Source: an uncultured Clostridia bacterium
GTDB taxonomy: Bacteria > Bacillota > Clostridia > Christensenellales > Borkfalkiaceae
Direction: 5' to 3'
DNA length: 64,000 nucleotides
NCBI GenBank assembly: GCA_934271245.1
Contig: CAKQQY010000004.1
Coordinates: forward strand, 1 to 64,000
This document shows, one piece after another, positions 8,857-18,409 of this stretch (within the stretch, counting starts at the first letter, position 1; the number at the start of each line of letters is the position of its first letter). Made by a program: the position numbers and the translations under genes. Under the pieces are notes generated by a model that searched no databases, had not been told where the DNA came from, and was given only the letters and a program-made list of their open reading frames with translations.

Positions 8857-8872
8857 TTCTTATCGATAAGAA
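8857..8872. promoter_or_regulatory. 16-bp perfect palindrome upstream of the aro promoter
   Basis: TTCTTATCGATAAGAA is perfectly self-complementary. It ends 43 bases upstream of the aro -35 element. It could be a repressor or activator operator, or a short hairpin at the end of the upstream glycosidase operon. Function is not established. Confidence 0.35.
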
Positions 8873-8974
8873 GATTAAATCGTTGCCTTTTTCGCCTTTC
8901 CCGAATACGGTGTTTTCAAAGAGCGTTCGTCCGCCCTGCAACCTGCGTGTTGTTACAAGCCAACTCGCTCTCTT

Positions 8975-10156
8975 TTATTTTTCTAAAATCGTAAGGCACT
9001 TCGCGAGCATTCGCATAACGTGGAAAGGACCTTTATAGGTATGCCCTTTACACGGCGGCAAAGTAGGCGTTCCGTCGCGGTGCAAATATCCGAGCCACTC
9101 GCCGTATTCGGGGTCGGAAAATTTATCGAAAGCGTATTTGGTTACCTTTTCGAATATCGCGGCGTATTTTTCGTTACCCGTATACTTATAAAACATCAGC
9201 GCCGCTATAACCGCTTCGTTATGCGGCCACCAAAGTTTCATATCGTGTTCGTACGCTTCTACGGGTTTACCGAGAACGTCTTTAAAATAAGTGATTCCGC
9301 CGAATTCTTCGTCCCAACCGCGTAAAAAGGCTTCGTTAAAGATTTTTTCGGCAAAAGAAATTATTTCTTTATCCCCGCGGCGCAAACCTTCTTCGAGCAG
9401 AAACCAACTGCATTCTATATCGTGTCCGGGGTTTACGACTCTGCAAGGCGCCGACTCGATTACTATTTTGTTGTCGATAGTCACGCTTTCGAGCATCGCG
9501 CCGTATTCGTCGCTATGGAAGCATTTTATGTCTTCGATAAGCCCTGCGGCTATTTCGTCGTACTTTTCTTCATGCGCTTTATCCGCTTCGCGAACCACCG
9601 ACGTTACGTTAAGCATTATCATGGGTTCCGCAAGCGATTTTAAAGCGCGGGTTTCGGCGCAACTTTTCGGCGTGATTTTGAACGGGTCTGTCGACGGATT
9701 TTTATATATTCCGTAAACGAAGTCGTAGTATTTAAGCGCCGTTTCGAGATATTTTTCATCGCCCGTAGCGATATAATATTCGGCGTTCGCGATAATATAA
9801 AAAGTTTCGCTGAACCAGTAACGGCGTTTACGCAACGGTTTTCCGTCGCGCGTGACGGTAAAATACATTCTTCCGTCCGTTTTGTCGATACAATATTTTG
9901 TAGCGAAGTCTATGGCGTTTTTTGCCATTTTAAGGTATTCGGGATTCTTTTCGATTTTGTTATAGAGATATGAATAAGTCCAACCGCATCTGCCCTGCAT
10001 CCACACGCTTTTATCGTCCGAATAAATTTCGCCTTTACGGTCGACGCAGTTTATTATTCCGCCGTATTCATTATCGACCGAATATTTCAGCCAGAACGGC
10101 GCGCAATTCTCTAAGAGTTCTTTTTTAAACAGTTCTTTGTATTTCTTTTCGTCCAT
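8975..10156 (-). CDS. N-acylglucosamine 2-epimerase family protein
   Basis: This 393-residue protein belongs to the AGE/cellobiose 2-epimerase (alpha/alpha)6-barrel family, which interconverts gluco- and manno-configured sugars at C2. Visible family features are NPGHDIECSW near residue 240, KLWWPHNEA and the C-terminal KGPFHVMR, which supply active-site histidines and an arginine. There is no signal peptide, so it is cytoplasmic. It is the last gene of the ABC1 operon and follows the GH1 beta-glucosidase by one base, with AAGGAGA before the ATG. Cellobiose-type or N-acetylglucosamine substrates are both possible; its pairing with a beta-glucosidase makes a disaccharide or glucose/mannose role plausible. 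Confidence 0.85.
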   Translation of the reverse strand: MDEKKYKELFKKELLENCAPFWLKYSVDNEYGGIINCVDRKGEIYSDDKSVWMQGRCGWTYSYLYNKIEKNPEYLKMAKNAIDFATKYCIDKTDGRMYFTVTRDGKPLRKRRYWFSETFYIIANAEYYIATGDEKYLETALKYYDFVYGIYKNPSTDPFKITPKSCAETRALKSLAEPMIMLNVTSVVREADKAHEEKYDEIAAGLIEDIKCFHSDEYGAMLESVTIDNKIVIESAPCRVVNPGHDIECSWFLLEEGLRRGDKEIISFAEKIFNEAFLRGWDEEFGGITYFKDVLGKPVEAYEHDMKLWWPHNEAVIAALMFYKYTGNEKYAAIFEKVTKYAFDKFSDPEYGEWLGYLHRDGTPTLPPCKGHTYKGPFHVMRMLAKCLTILEK

Positions 10157-10157
10157 A

Positions 10158-11525
10158 TTAAAATCTCCTTTCCCGATTTACTTTTATCAGATCGCGATAA
10201 AACAACGCCGAATCTTTAAGCGTTCTTTTCTGCGTTTCGTAATCGACGTATACAAGTCCGAATCTCTCGGTATAACCGTCCGCCCATTCGAAGTTATCCA
10301 TAAGCGACCAGGCAAAATATCCGCGGACGTCTACCCCTTCGCTTATCGAGCGGTTAAGCATTTTAAGATATTTTTTCATAAAGTCCACTCTGTCCGCGTC
10401 GTGAACGGCGCCGTCTTCGTGTATCCAGTCGTTACAGCAAACGCCGTTTTCTGTTATATAAATCGGTTTACGATATCTTTCGTAAAGGGATTTGGTAACG
10501 AACCATATCGCTCTCGGCGTAACGCCCCAGTTTAACGAATTTTTCGCGCTGCCCAAAGGGAATTTCGCCATTTCGTAACCGCCTTTACCGTCGGAACGGA
10601 CGGGCGACCCCGAATAGCAGTTCTGTCCGTGAAAGTCTATCGGCGTCGAAATAAGTTTACTGTCTTCCGCGGTCATTTCGGGCATATCCGCGCCGAAACG
10701 GGAATAACTTTCTTCGGGATATTTACCGAAGTATATCGGGTCGTTCCAGTGGATTATATTCGTCATCCAGTTATCTTTTCCCGGTTTTAACGACATTATT
10801 TCTTTACGGGCGGCTTCTATATCTTCCGCAGAGTCAGTCAGCGGATAATCGGCGTCGGCCGCCATGGTTATGCCTATTTTGCAGTCTTTTGCCGATTGCC
10901 GCAACGCGTTCACCGCCATGCCGTGCGCGCGCAAAACGTTGTGTATAGCAAACAACAGTTCTTTATCGTTTATCTTAAAACCCGGCGCGTGAATCCCCAG
11001 ACGATAGCCGTAAGGAATAAAACACTGCGGTTCGTTAAAAGTTATAAAATTTTTCACTCTGTCGCCGAAAAAACTTCCGACCGTATACGCGTAGTCGTAA
11101 AAATATTTCGGCATATCGGGATTAATCCAACCGCCTTTTTCGTGCAGTTCCACGGGCAAATCCCAATGATATAAAGTAAGGAAAGGCGTTACGTTTTTTT
11201 CTAAAAGTCCGTCGATGAGTTTATTGTAAAAATCCAGACCTTTGACGTTTACGTTGCGGCTGCCGTTTTTACACAATCTCGGCCAGGACACGGAAAATCT
11301 GTACGCGTCTACGCCTATATCGCTCAACAAATTCAAGTCGTCTTTATAACGGTGATAATGGTCGCATGCAACCGAGCCGTCGCTTCCGTCTTTTATCGCG
11401 CCGTTTACTTTACAGAACGCGTCCCACACACTGTCGCCGCGATCCTCTCTTCCGCCTTCTACCTGAAAAGCGGCGGTCGCCGCGCCCCATATAAAGTTTT
11501 TCGGAAAAATCAATTTTTCGTCCAT
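10158..11525 (-). CDS. GH1 family beta-glucosidase
   Basis: This 455-residue protein is a full-length glycoside hydrolase family 1 enzyme that cleaves beta-glucosides or related beta-glycosides. It shows the N-terminal FIWGAATAAFQVEGG, the acid/base motif ITFNEP (E165) and the nucleophile motif ITENG (E359). GH1 proteins also include 6-phospho-beta-glycosidases, but here the uptake system is an ABC importer, not a PTS, so an unphosphorylated substrate is expected. No signal peptide is present, so it acts on imported sugar. The ribosome site is AAAGGATTG. It starts MDEKLI, similar to the following AGE gene (MDEKKY). Confidence 0.93.
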   Translation of the reverse strand: MDEKLIFPKNFIWGAATAAFQVEGGREDRGDSVWDAFCKVNGAIKDGSDGSVACDHYHRYKDDLNLLSDIGVDAYRFSVSWPRLCKNGSRNVNVKGLDFYNKLIDGLLEKNVTPFLTLYHWDLPVELHEKGGWINPDMPKYFYDYAYTVGSFFGDRVKNFITFNEPQCFIPYGYRLGIHAPGFKINDKELLFAIHNVLRAHGMAVNALRQSAKDCKIGITMAADADYPLTDSAEDIEAARKEIMSLKPGKDNWMTNIIHWNDPIYFGKYPEESYSRFGADMPEMTAEDSKLISTPIDFHGQNCYSGSPVRSDGKGGYEMAKFPLGSAKNSLNWGVTPRAIWFVTKSLYERYRKPIYITENGVCCNDWIHEDGAVHDADRVDFMKKYLKMLNRSISEGVDVRGYFAWSLMDNFEWADGYTERFGLVYVDYETQKRTLKDSALFYRDLIKVNRERRF

Positions 11526-11526
11526 A

Positions 11527-13023
11527 TCAATCCTTTCTTTTTACTTCGAAGTATACTTCGAACATTCTGTTCCAGGGCATTCGGCAACAAGTTATTTCAT
11601 AACCGTTTGTAAAGTTCGGCATAAAACTTCTCATCGCGCTTTGCGTTTTTTCGGCTACTCTTTCGGAAATTTTATCGTTTTTATCTTTTAAATCGTAATA
11701 CCCCACGCCGAAACTTTCCAGTTCTTCGGAAACGCTCCAACGGGCAGACGAACAAAAACCAACGTCTTCGTAAAATCTTAAAGCGATAAAATCCGCCGTC
11801 GATTCTTTGCCGAACAACTTCGAAAACACTGCGGTAGCGATAGTCGTTCCGAGCGTATTGCCCGAAGTGTTCCACCCGGCATATGCCGAAATTTTCCCCG
11901 CGATATTATAATCGTCGAGCATTTTTACAAGGGATATGTCTCCGCCGTTTCCGTAAGCAACGTCGGCGACGGCGACGCTTCTTCCGCGTTGAATTTCCGT
12001 GTATATTCTATTCGCAAATTCCGACAACGAACGATTAACGGTATAATTTACGCAATTATTTCCCTGCTCGCTTGCTTCCGTCATATCGGAAGACGGCGCG
12101 TTTATCGCAAGAGAAAAATCGTAATCGCAACAATCTTCCTTTAGCCCCGCCGCTCGCAACTGACACTTGACCGATTCGCACAACATTCTGTCTTCGTATA
12201 GCGGAACTACGAATTTTCCGTGTTCGGAAGAATAAAAGCAGTTTACCGTCAGCATTTTACTTTTATCCGACTGAACCGCCCGCGCAAGCAGCGTCATGGC
12301 GACTTCGTCCGCGCCGGGATAAATACTCACGAGATTTTGCTTACGATTTTCTTCCACGTATTCGCGCACTCTCTGCTGATCCATCGCCATAAATCCGTAA
12401 ACGGCGCTGTCGTCTTGCGGAATTATAAGATAATCTATAACGCTGCCGACCAAATCGACCACCGCAAGATTCATTTCTACGTTCACCGCTCTTCTCGTTA
12501 AGTAGTCGTTTATATACGGCGCGCACTTGGTTTTAAGTTTTTCGTAATTTTCTTCGTCGAACGGTTTCCCGAGTTTCTTTTTATGTTCCGCTTCCCCGAG
12601 TAAAAATATTTCTTTACCGCACTCGGCGTAATAATCGGGTTCTTCGTCGGACGAACTGTATCTCGGACAACGCATTATCAGACTGAAAGCGTAAATTTTA
12701 AGTTTAGGATTTTTTTCTTTCAGCGTTTTAAGAAGCGTAAGGCGTTCGTTCAGTTCCGAACGGGATTTTTCGTGCAGACGCCCCGCAATAAGACCGCCGT
12801 ATAAAAGCATATCGACGGATATTATCGCTATGTCCGCCGATTTCGACTCGGTATATAAAAACTCGTCTAAGGCGCGAAGATTCGCGGGCGTTTTTTTATT
12901 TCCCAAAACGCTTCTCGGCGGAACGCAAAGTCGGTATTCGTCGTTGTTTTTTAAAAGTTCCTGCGGAAAAACGTAGTTACAGGGACGCTCGTCCAAAGGA
13001 ATCAGGATTATCTTTTTTTGCAT
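11527..13023 (-). CDS. DUF4127 family protein
   Basis: This 498-residue cytoplasmic protein matches the DUF4127 family by its N-terminal PLDERPCNY and by SVDMLLYGGLIAGR, LIMRCPRYSS and the later NGGDISLV and AGWNTSGNT segments. The family has no function that I can name with confidence, but its members commonly sit beside glycosidases and sugar transporters. Here it lies between the modular lipoprotein and the GH1 gene. The conserved acidic and histidine-poor motifs suggest an enzyme rather than a binding protein, but this is inference. The ribosome site before the ATG is weak and the gene follows a 158-base gap. Confidence 0.75.
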   Translation of the reverse strand: MQKKIILIPLDERPCNYVFPQELLKNNDEYRLCVPPRSVLGNKKTPANLRALDEFLYTESKSADIAIISVDMLLYGGLIAGRLHEKSRSELNERLTLLKTLKEKNPKLKIYAFSLIMRCPRYSSSDEEPDYYAECGKEIFLLGEAEHKKKLGKPFDEENYEKLKTKCAPYINDYLTRRAVNVEMNLAVVDLVGSVIDYLIIPQDDSAVYGFMAMDQQRVREYVEENRKQNLVSIYPGADEVAMTLLARAVQSDKSKMLTVNCFYSSEHGKFVVPLYEDRMLCESVKCQLRAAGLKEDCCDYDFSLAINAPSSDMTEASEQGNNCVNYTVNRSLSEFANRIYTEIQRGRSVAVADVAYGNGGDISLVKMLDDYNIAGKISAYAGWNTSGNTLGTTIATAVFSKLFGKESTADFIALRFYEDVGFCSSARWSVSEELESFGVGYYDLKDKNDKISERVAEKTQSAMRSFMPNFTNGYEITCCRMPWNRMFEVYFEVKRKD

Positions 13024-13123
13024 ATTATTACTCGTAAAAATGTTTATCGTCGCGGAATATCCGCCTTTTGCCCATGCAACGAATGTTGCTTTCTTTTGTC
13101 TTTTTATGTTTCTCCATTTAAAT

Positions 13124-13161
13124 CGGTTTCGGGCAGAGTACGATTTCTATTTCCGAAACCG
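13124..13161 (-). other. Intergenic stem-loop between the modular lipoprotein and DUF4127 genes
   Basis: CGGTTTCGG (13124-13132) and CCGAAACCG (13153-13161) are perfect 9-bp complements separated by 20 bases. No U-tract follows in the direction of transcription, so it is more likely an intercistronic mRNA structure than a terminator. Confidence 0.35.
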
Positions 13162-13181
13162 TACCCCGCCGCCGAATTAAA

Positions 13182-15953
13182 TTATCCTACCAGGAATTCT
13201 ACGCTTTCGAAAAGTATATCGGTCGTTCCGTAATAGGTTACGCCTATAGTTATCGAATTGAATATCATATCGGATATTCCGCCGTTCGTCATGTCGCCGA
13301 AGTAAATCGTCACTTCGTTTTGTCCTGCCGAAACGCTTATTTCTTTTTCGAAAGAAGCCGCCCATCTCGTCGCTTTAAATACGAGCGAGAAGTTTACCGT
13401 AGAAGAGAATTTGATTTTTACTCCCCTGCAATTCTGATAATCTTCTTCTCCGCCTATCGTTCCTACGCCCGGGCAAAGATTGAACTGCGTTCCGTTCCAG
13501 CCGGACGCGGTAGTCATTTTCATTTTGCCGTTATCGACGGAAAGGTTGCTCGCATTCCATTTGGAACGCAATTCGTCGTCCGTCGTATAAGACGAGAAGT
13601 CGTCTATAACTTTACTTCCGAATACGGAAGAATCGGTATAAAAACCTACGTTATCAATAGTTACGGTGTATTCGCCGTAGCAGGTGAACCATATCTGAAC
13701 GAAATCTATCTTATCGGTTGCGAGAGCGCCCGTACTGCCGTCGGCAAGTTTCATTTCGGCAAAATCTATTACTAATTTTTTGATATTGTTGCCGGGTCCG
13801 TAAACGGTACGATTGCAAACGTAGTAGTTGCCGGCAGAACCCAGTTTGATTTCCAGAGTGGCGCTCTGATTGATAGTCATATCCAACGCGAATCCTTTCG
13901 CTTTGGAAAGGTCGCGCATACCGAGCGCGTAACCTTTTTCTATCTGTATACCGTTGGGTCCCGAGCAACTTAACGACAAGTAAGAATTGCCGTTTTCCGT
14001 CTTTACTGTAGCGGTACCGGGCAGCATTCCGAATCTGTTTTTATATTCGCCTTCGAAATTTTCAATCAAAAGACCTAAATTCTGTTCTTCCGCCGCTTCG
14101 GGTTTATCGTTTTCCGAATAGAAACGCAAATCGTCGAGAGTAACGGTCATCGTCCCTGCCGATTTAACCCAAATCTGCATAAAGTTTATAGCGGATTTAT
14201 TGAGTTCGCCGTAATTTCCGTCGCGAAGAGTCGCTTTTTCGAAATCTACGACTAAATCGAACGAGCCGTCGAAATGGCTGTACACGTATTCGTAAACGTT
14301 ACCGTAAGAACCGAACGCCGTTTCTATCGTAACGGGAACGTCCGACGTGATTTTCGCGGTAAATCCGAGAGTTTTCTTAAAGTCGAGCACCGCAAGGTTT
14401 TTAAGTTCTATACCGAAACTTGCCGTAGCGGAAATCGCAAGACGATGATTGCCTTCCGTTTCGGTTATTTCTTTATTGAATTGCGACAACGCCGTAAACA
14501 AATCGTCGAATGAAACGCCGTTTTCAAAGTCGGCTATCATTCCCGCGGAATGGTCGGCAGGAACGAATTTCCGGTCGCTGAAAGTAAAGTCGTCGATTAA
14601 AACTTTCGCGCCCGATTTATCTTTGATGCCTATTCTTACGTAATCGATTTTAGAAACGTCTTTTTTCATCGAAGAATTCTGAGGTTCGAGTTCGTCGAGA
14701 TTAACGCCCGTAACGTCGCCGTCCGCCGCGCAGACGAACTGTTTTTCAACGACGTTAAGTCCGCTTATCAGTTGCAAAACGTAAACGCCCGCGCTCGCTT
14801 TGAAAGTTATAGCGGTTACTTTACCGAAATCTGTGGGACTTAACGTATAGCCTGCGGTAGCCCACGAAGACGACGGCGTTACCGCGAGAGATTTATTTCC
14901 GCTTAACGCTCCTTCGTTCACGACTTCCGCGGTCGCGTTTTCAAAAGTCCAGCCGCCGTTATAATTTTCAAAATCTTCCGCGACGCCGATCTGCGCTTCT
15001 ACCGATTTTTCGATAATATAGCGAGTGTCCGTCGTATGAACTTCGTCGGAACCGATAGTTATGTCGTCGATTACGACTTCCCCGTTCATATTGCCTTTAA
15101 AGAAGAACCACAAGCGGGTTATTCCCGACAAATCCATTATTCCGTCGCCGCCGCCCGCGTCCTTAAACGCCGTGTAAGGAATAGCCACGTACGCAGGTTG
15201 AGTGTTGTTAGCGGTAAATTCCACGCTCCAGGACTGATAGCCGCGTTTACCGAAACGTACTTCTATCGTTACGCCTGCGGACGCCTGCACGTACATACGA
15301 ATGCCCTTCGTGCCGCTCCAGACCTTCTTTTCGGCGGGAAGCGAACTTATTACGCCTGCCCAACCGTTCGTGCCGCTTGAAAGAGCGACTTTCATAGCCT
15401 TTCCTTCACCCCTTTCTATAAGCGATACGTCCGCTTCGTCGCCGGCGGTATGCATTTCGAAAGTCGATTTAAGAGTTTCTGCAGTCATATCGTCGAAATC
15501 GTAAACGGTACGGGTCGCGGTATAATCGGGCGGATCTACGCTATGTTCTTTTTCTGTGGTGAAACTTATCGTTTTATACGACAACGCAATATTCTTTCCG
15601 TTTTCGGTTTTCATCGCCGTTACGGTGAGATAATATTTTACCGAATGAGAAAGCGGATTCGCCACCGTAACCGTTATCTGTTCCGTCGTTTTCGTAAACG
15701 CGGGGTTTTCCATATTCTCGTTTTCCGAAATTTCCACAAGGTAAAGCGTCGCGTTGGTTTCGGCGCTCCAACTTATTTCGGGCGTGGTAGATACGTTATC
15801 CGCCGCGTTTACCGGCGAAGTTATCGTAAAACTTCCTTCGGGTACTTTCGTATCGTCGGGGTTATCTTCTCCGCATGCGGCTAAGCCGAAACACATCGAT
15901 AAAACCATAACGATAGTAAGCAATATGATTGCCGTCTTTTTTGTCTTCAACAT
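13182..15953 (-). CDS. Modular surface lipoprotein with repeated carbohydrate-binding-like domains
   Basis: This 923-residue protein has a lipoprotein signal with lipobox LAAC (C27), so it is anchored outside the membrane. After an acidic linker, residues 38-135 resemble a fibronectin-type/Ig-like domain (PEISWSAETNATLYLVEIS). At least four beta-sandwich modules follow, with recurring features: an ENF/DDF start, WAGV or GIQI segments, and endings such as VRIGIKDKSGAKVLIDDFTF, QIWVKSAGTMTVTLDDLRF and VQIWFTCYGEYTVTIDNVGF. That ending (binding face plus DDL/DDF strand) is typical of CBM-like and CIA30-like jelly rolls. No catalytic domain is evident. It follows the GH5-like gene in the operon and probably helps to hold the polysaccharide. 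Confidence 0.7.
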   Translation of the reverse strand: MLKTKKTAIILLTIVMVLSMCFGLAACGEDNPDDTKVPEGSFTITSPVNAADNVSTTPEISWSAETNATLYLVEISENENMENPAFTKTTEQITVTVANPLSHSVKYYLTVTAMKTENGKNIALSYKTISFTTEKEHSVDPPDYTATRTVYDFDDMTAETLKSTFEMHTAGDEADVSLIERGEGKAMKVALSSGTNGWAGVISSLPAEKKVWSGTKGIRMYVQASAGVTIEVRFGKRGYQSWSVEFTANNTQPAYVAIPYTAFKDAGGGDGIMDLSGITRLWFFFKGNMNGEVVIDDITIGSDEVHTTDTRYIIEKSVEAQIGVAEDFENYNGGWTFENATAEVVNEGALSGNKSLAVTPSSSWATAGYTLSPTDFGKVTAITFKASAGVYVLQLISGLNVVEKQFVCAADGDVTGVNLDELEPQNSSMKKDVSKIDYVRIGIKDKSGAKVLIDDFTFSDRKFVPADHSAGMIADFENGVSFDDLFTALSQFNKEITETEGNHRLAISATASFGIELKNLAVLDFKKTLGFTAKITSDVPVTIETAFGSYGNVYEYVYSHFDGSFDLVVDFEKATLRDGNYGELNKSAINFMQIWVKSAGTMTVTLDDLRFYSENDKPEAAEEQNLGLLIENFEGEYKNRFGMLPGTATVKTENGNSYLSLSCSGPNGIQIEKGYALGMRDLSKAKGFALDMTINQSATLEIKLGSAGNYYVCNRTVYGPGNNIKKLVIDFAEMKLADGSTGALATDKIDFVQIWFTCYGEYTVTIDNVGFYTDSSVFGSKVIDDFSSYTTDDELRSKWNASNLSVDNGKMKMTTASGWNGTQFNLCPGVGTIGGEEDYQNCRGVKIKFSSTVNFSLVFKATRWAASFEKEISVSAGQNEVTIYFGDMTNGGISDMIFNSITIGVTYYGTTDILFESVEFLVG

Positions 15954-15971
15954 TTTTCCCTCTCCTGTTTT

Positions 15972-18398
15972 TTATTTTTTATCTATGATAAACGCGATGT
16001 CCCCGCTGAAATCGTCCACGGTGAGAACAAGTTCGCCGTTTTTGCTTTCCGCGTCGTATTCGCGAGTTACCTTTCCTTCGCGAGTGTCGAACACTTTTAC
16101 GTTGTAATTTCCGTTTCCGATATTAAACGTAAGGGTTGCTCCGCTTATCGCCCCGGGATTTAAGTTTGCGTAACTGTAACGGGTATCGAACAAATACGCG
16201 TAAACGGACGTATCGTCGCAAAAACCAAGTACTCTGCAATTAGAAACAACCGTTGCGGACGAATGATTGAATTTATACGCCGTTCCGATATTTTTCATCG
16301 TAACAAATTTTTTATCGAGCAACTTGAAGTAATTTATCGCAGGCGTTACGTTTTTATAAAAATCGTTATTGTTTATTTGTTGCCACCACCAGAGCATACC
16401 GCCGCCCGCGCTTCCGGACATAGGAGCGGTAAAAGCAGTCTGACGCATTACCGCACCCGTCGGATCCGCCATAAGGTTATAATCTTCCGACACGCTGCTT
16501 GCGCCGATTTCGCCGATAATAACGGGTTTATTAAACCTTTCCTGAACCTGAGCGGTAACGTCTGCGGCGTTGACGGCGTACTGCGCGCCCCAGATATAAC
16601 TGTGTATGCTTACGAAGTCAAGCGATTTTGCCGAATATACTTCGTCGAAAAACTGAACGGAACTCGTGGATACAAGGTGGTTAAACGGGTCTACGGCGTG
16701 CATATATCCGCCGATTTCTTCCGCCCACGCCTTGGCTACCTGCTGATCGTAATCGCTCGATTCGCCTATTTCGTTCATAATTTCCCAGTTGAGAATATTT
16801 CTGGAATAGCCGTATCTCGCGACGTAATATCTGTAAAGTTTTTTCGTATCTTCTTTGGCTCTCGCGTCGGTATAGAATTCGTGCGCTTCTTTAAGGTATC
16901 CGCCGTTTATAACGTTAAACGGACTGCTGTCCCAACTTCTCCATTCCACGTCGTCGTCAACTCCTTCGGAATGGAAACGAGAGAACGTCATAAGCGGAAC
17001 CTGCAGATAGAATCCGTAGTCCGCGGCTTCTTCGAGCAGACGGTCGAACACGTACGCTTTATTCTGGCGGTTGCCGAAACCGAGTATTCCGCCTTCGGTA
17101 CTTTCGCTGCCGTAACCTATATAGGTAAGCCAGATTCTGCAAAAATTCATTCCCGCGGCTTTCATTCTCGGGAAATACACGTCGTAATCGTAAGAACCGC
17201 GTTCGGGGTCTACGCTATACGCCACGTTCTGCCCGATTGCGACGTAAGGTTCGCCGTTTTCAAACACGAAGTTGCGTTTCCTCGTTTGTTCTACGCGTAT
17301 AAGCCCTTTATTTTCTTCTTCCGACGGATTTTCCGTTACGGTAACCGAAGAATAATATTCCGACGCCGTTTTTCCGTCTTTCTTTGCGGTAACTTTATAA
17401 TTCCATACCCCTGCGGTATCGAAACGGAAACGCAACTTGAAATTTTCTTTTCCCGTCGATTCTATAATTTCTTTACCGTTAAGTTCGCCGCTGCGATAAT
17501 TTTTGAGTTCTTCCGAAACGAACGTCGATAACTGCGCGTAATTGTTTTCAAACCCTTCGCGGCAGAAACACAAATCGGAAATATACACGTCGCCGCTTAC
17601 CGCGCTTCCCCTTGTCTGAAGATAGCCGCTGTACATTTTAGACATGCTTAAAAGTTCTTTGCTCCCGTCGGCGTTGTTTGCCGTAAAGTCGCCGTAATTA
17701 AAGGTGAACTTCTGCCATTCTTCCGTTAAGCCTTTAACTTCTATAAAAGATTCCCCTTTGCTCTGGTAAAAACACAAATAAAGGTGTTCGGCGGTAAAGT
17801 CCGCGCTCTTTTTAAGCCATACGGTGACGACGTTTTGTCTGACGTTCACGCCCGAAGTATCGAGTACGGCGCCTGCGTTGGAATAAACGCCTTTTTCCGA
17901 ATAGAACGACGCTTTCGCCACGGGCTTTTTAACCCCGTCAATTTCGTCTATTCTTCCGCGAAGTTTGACCTGTCCTTGTTCAACGTAACCGTTCATGGAA
18001 TAATCGGCGGTTTCGTCAAGCGGTCGGAATTCTCGATTATAATCTTCGTAATAGAAAGCGGGCATTTCGTAAATTTTACCCGTCGGCGAAAGGAATTCGC
18101 CGTAAACGTTTATCTCGTCGGGATCGTAAGGATTACCTTCGAATTCCGCGTCTATATCGAGTTCGAATTTTTTGTTCGCTACCCGTGACGACTCTGCGGA
18201 TTCGTTTACGGAATTCACGGTAAAACCGCCGTTCGTCACGTTTTTGATTACGCCTTTTTCGGCGTCTGTGATTTCTTTAACGATAACGCTTTCGCCTTTA
18301 TCCGAATAATCGACGTTTCCTTGCTTAACGTTATTGCAGGACGCAAAAGATACAAGGCAAAGCGCTCCGGCAAGAGCCGTACATACAAATTTTTTCAT
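15972..18398 (-). CDS. GH5-like (clan GH-A) lipoprotein with DUF5060-type N-terminal region
   Basis: This 808-residue extracellular lipoprotein has lipobox FASC (C21). Residues 45-120 and 295-365 resemble the DUF5060-type beta-sandwich (FELDIDAEFEGNPYDPDEI; FRFDTAGVWNYKVTA) interrupted by a carbohydrate-binding-like insert (about 130-280). Residues 375-700 form a TIM barrel with RNFVFENGEPYVAIGQN, LNWEIMNE (acid/base E543) and PVIIGEIG (nucleophile E630), as in GH5 and related GH-A families. A C-terminal beta-domain completes the barrel. It probably cleaves a beta-linked glycan to feed the adjacent importer. The substrate cannot be read from the sequence. The gene lies 12 bases after the permease gene. 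Confidence 0.82.
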   Translation of the reverse strand: MKKFVCTALAGALCLVSFASCNNVKQGNVDYSDKGESVIVKEITDAEKGVIKNVTNGGFTVNSVNESAESSRVANKKFELDIDAEFEGNPYDPDEINVYGEFLSPTGKIYEMPAFYYEDYNREFRPLDETADYSMNGYVEQGQVKLRGRIDEIDGVKKPVAKASFYSEKGVYSNAGAVLDTSGVNVRQNVVTVWLKKSADFTAEHLYLCFYQSKGESFIEVKGLTEEWQKFTFNYGDFTANNADGSKELLSMSKMYSGYLQTRGSAVSGDVYISDLCFCREGFENNYAQLSTFVSEELKNYRSGELNGKEIIESTGKENFKLRFRFDTAGVWNYKVTAKKDGKTASEYYSSVTVTENPSEEENKGLIRVEQTRKRNFVFENGEPYVAIGQNVAYSVDPERGSYDYDVYFPRMKAAGMNFCRIWLTYIGYGSESTEGGILGFGNRQNKAYVFDRLLEEAADYGFYLQVPLMTFSRFHSEGVDDDVEWRSWDSSPFNVINGGYLKEAHEFYTDARAKEDTKKLYRYYVARYGYSRNILNWEIMNEIGESSDYDQQVAKAWAEEIGGYMHAVDPFNHLVSTSSVQFFDEVYSAKSLDFVSIHSYIWGAQYAVNAADVTAQVQERFNKPVIIGEIGASSVSEDYNLMADPTGAVMRQTAFTAPMSGSAGGGMLWWWQQINNNDFYKNVTPAINYFKLLDKKFVTMKNIGTAYKFNHSSATVVSNCRVLGFCDDTSVYAYLFDTRYSYANLNPGAISGATLTFNIGNGNYNVKVFDTREGKVTREYDAESKNGELVLTVDDFSGDIAFIIDKK

Positions 18399-18409
18399 TT
18401 CTTCCCCCT

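Noticed and set aside
16263..17531. 422-codon open frame on the plus strand
   Set aside because: It lies wholly antisense to the GH5-like lipoprotein, whose motifs and lipobox are clear. Codon bias in this genome creates long antisense frames, and the predicted protein is rich in Arg, Phe and Tyr without any domain.
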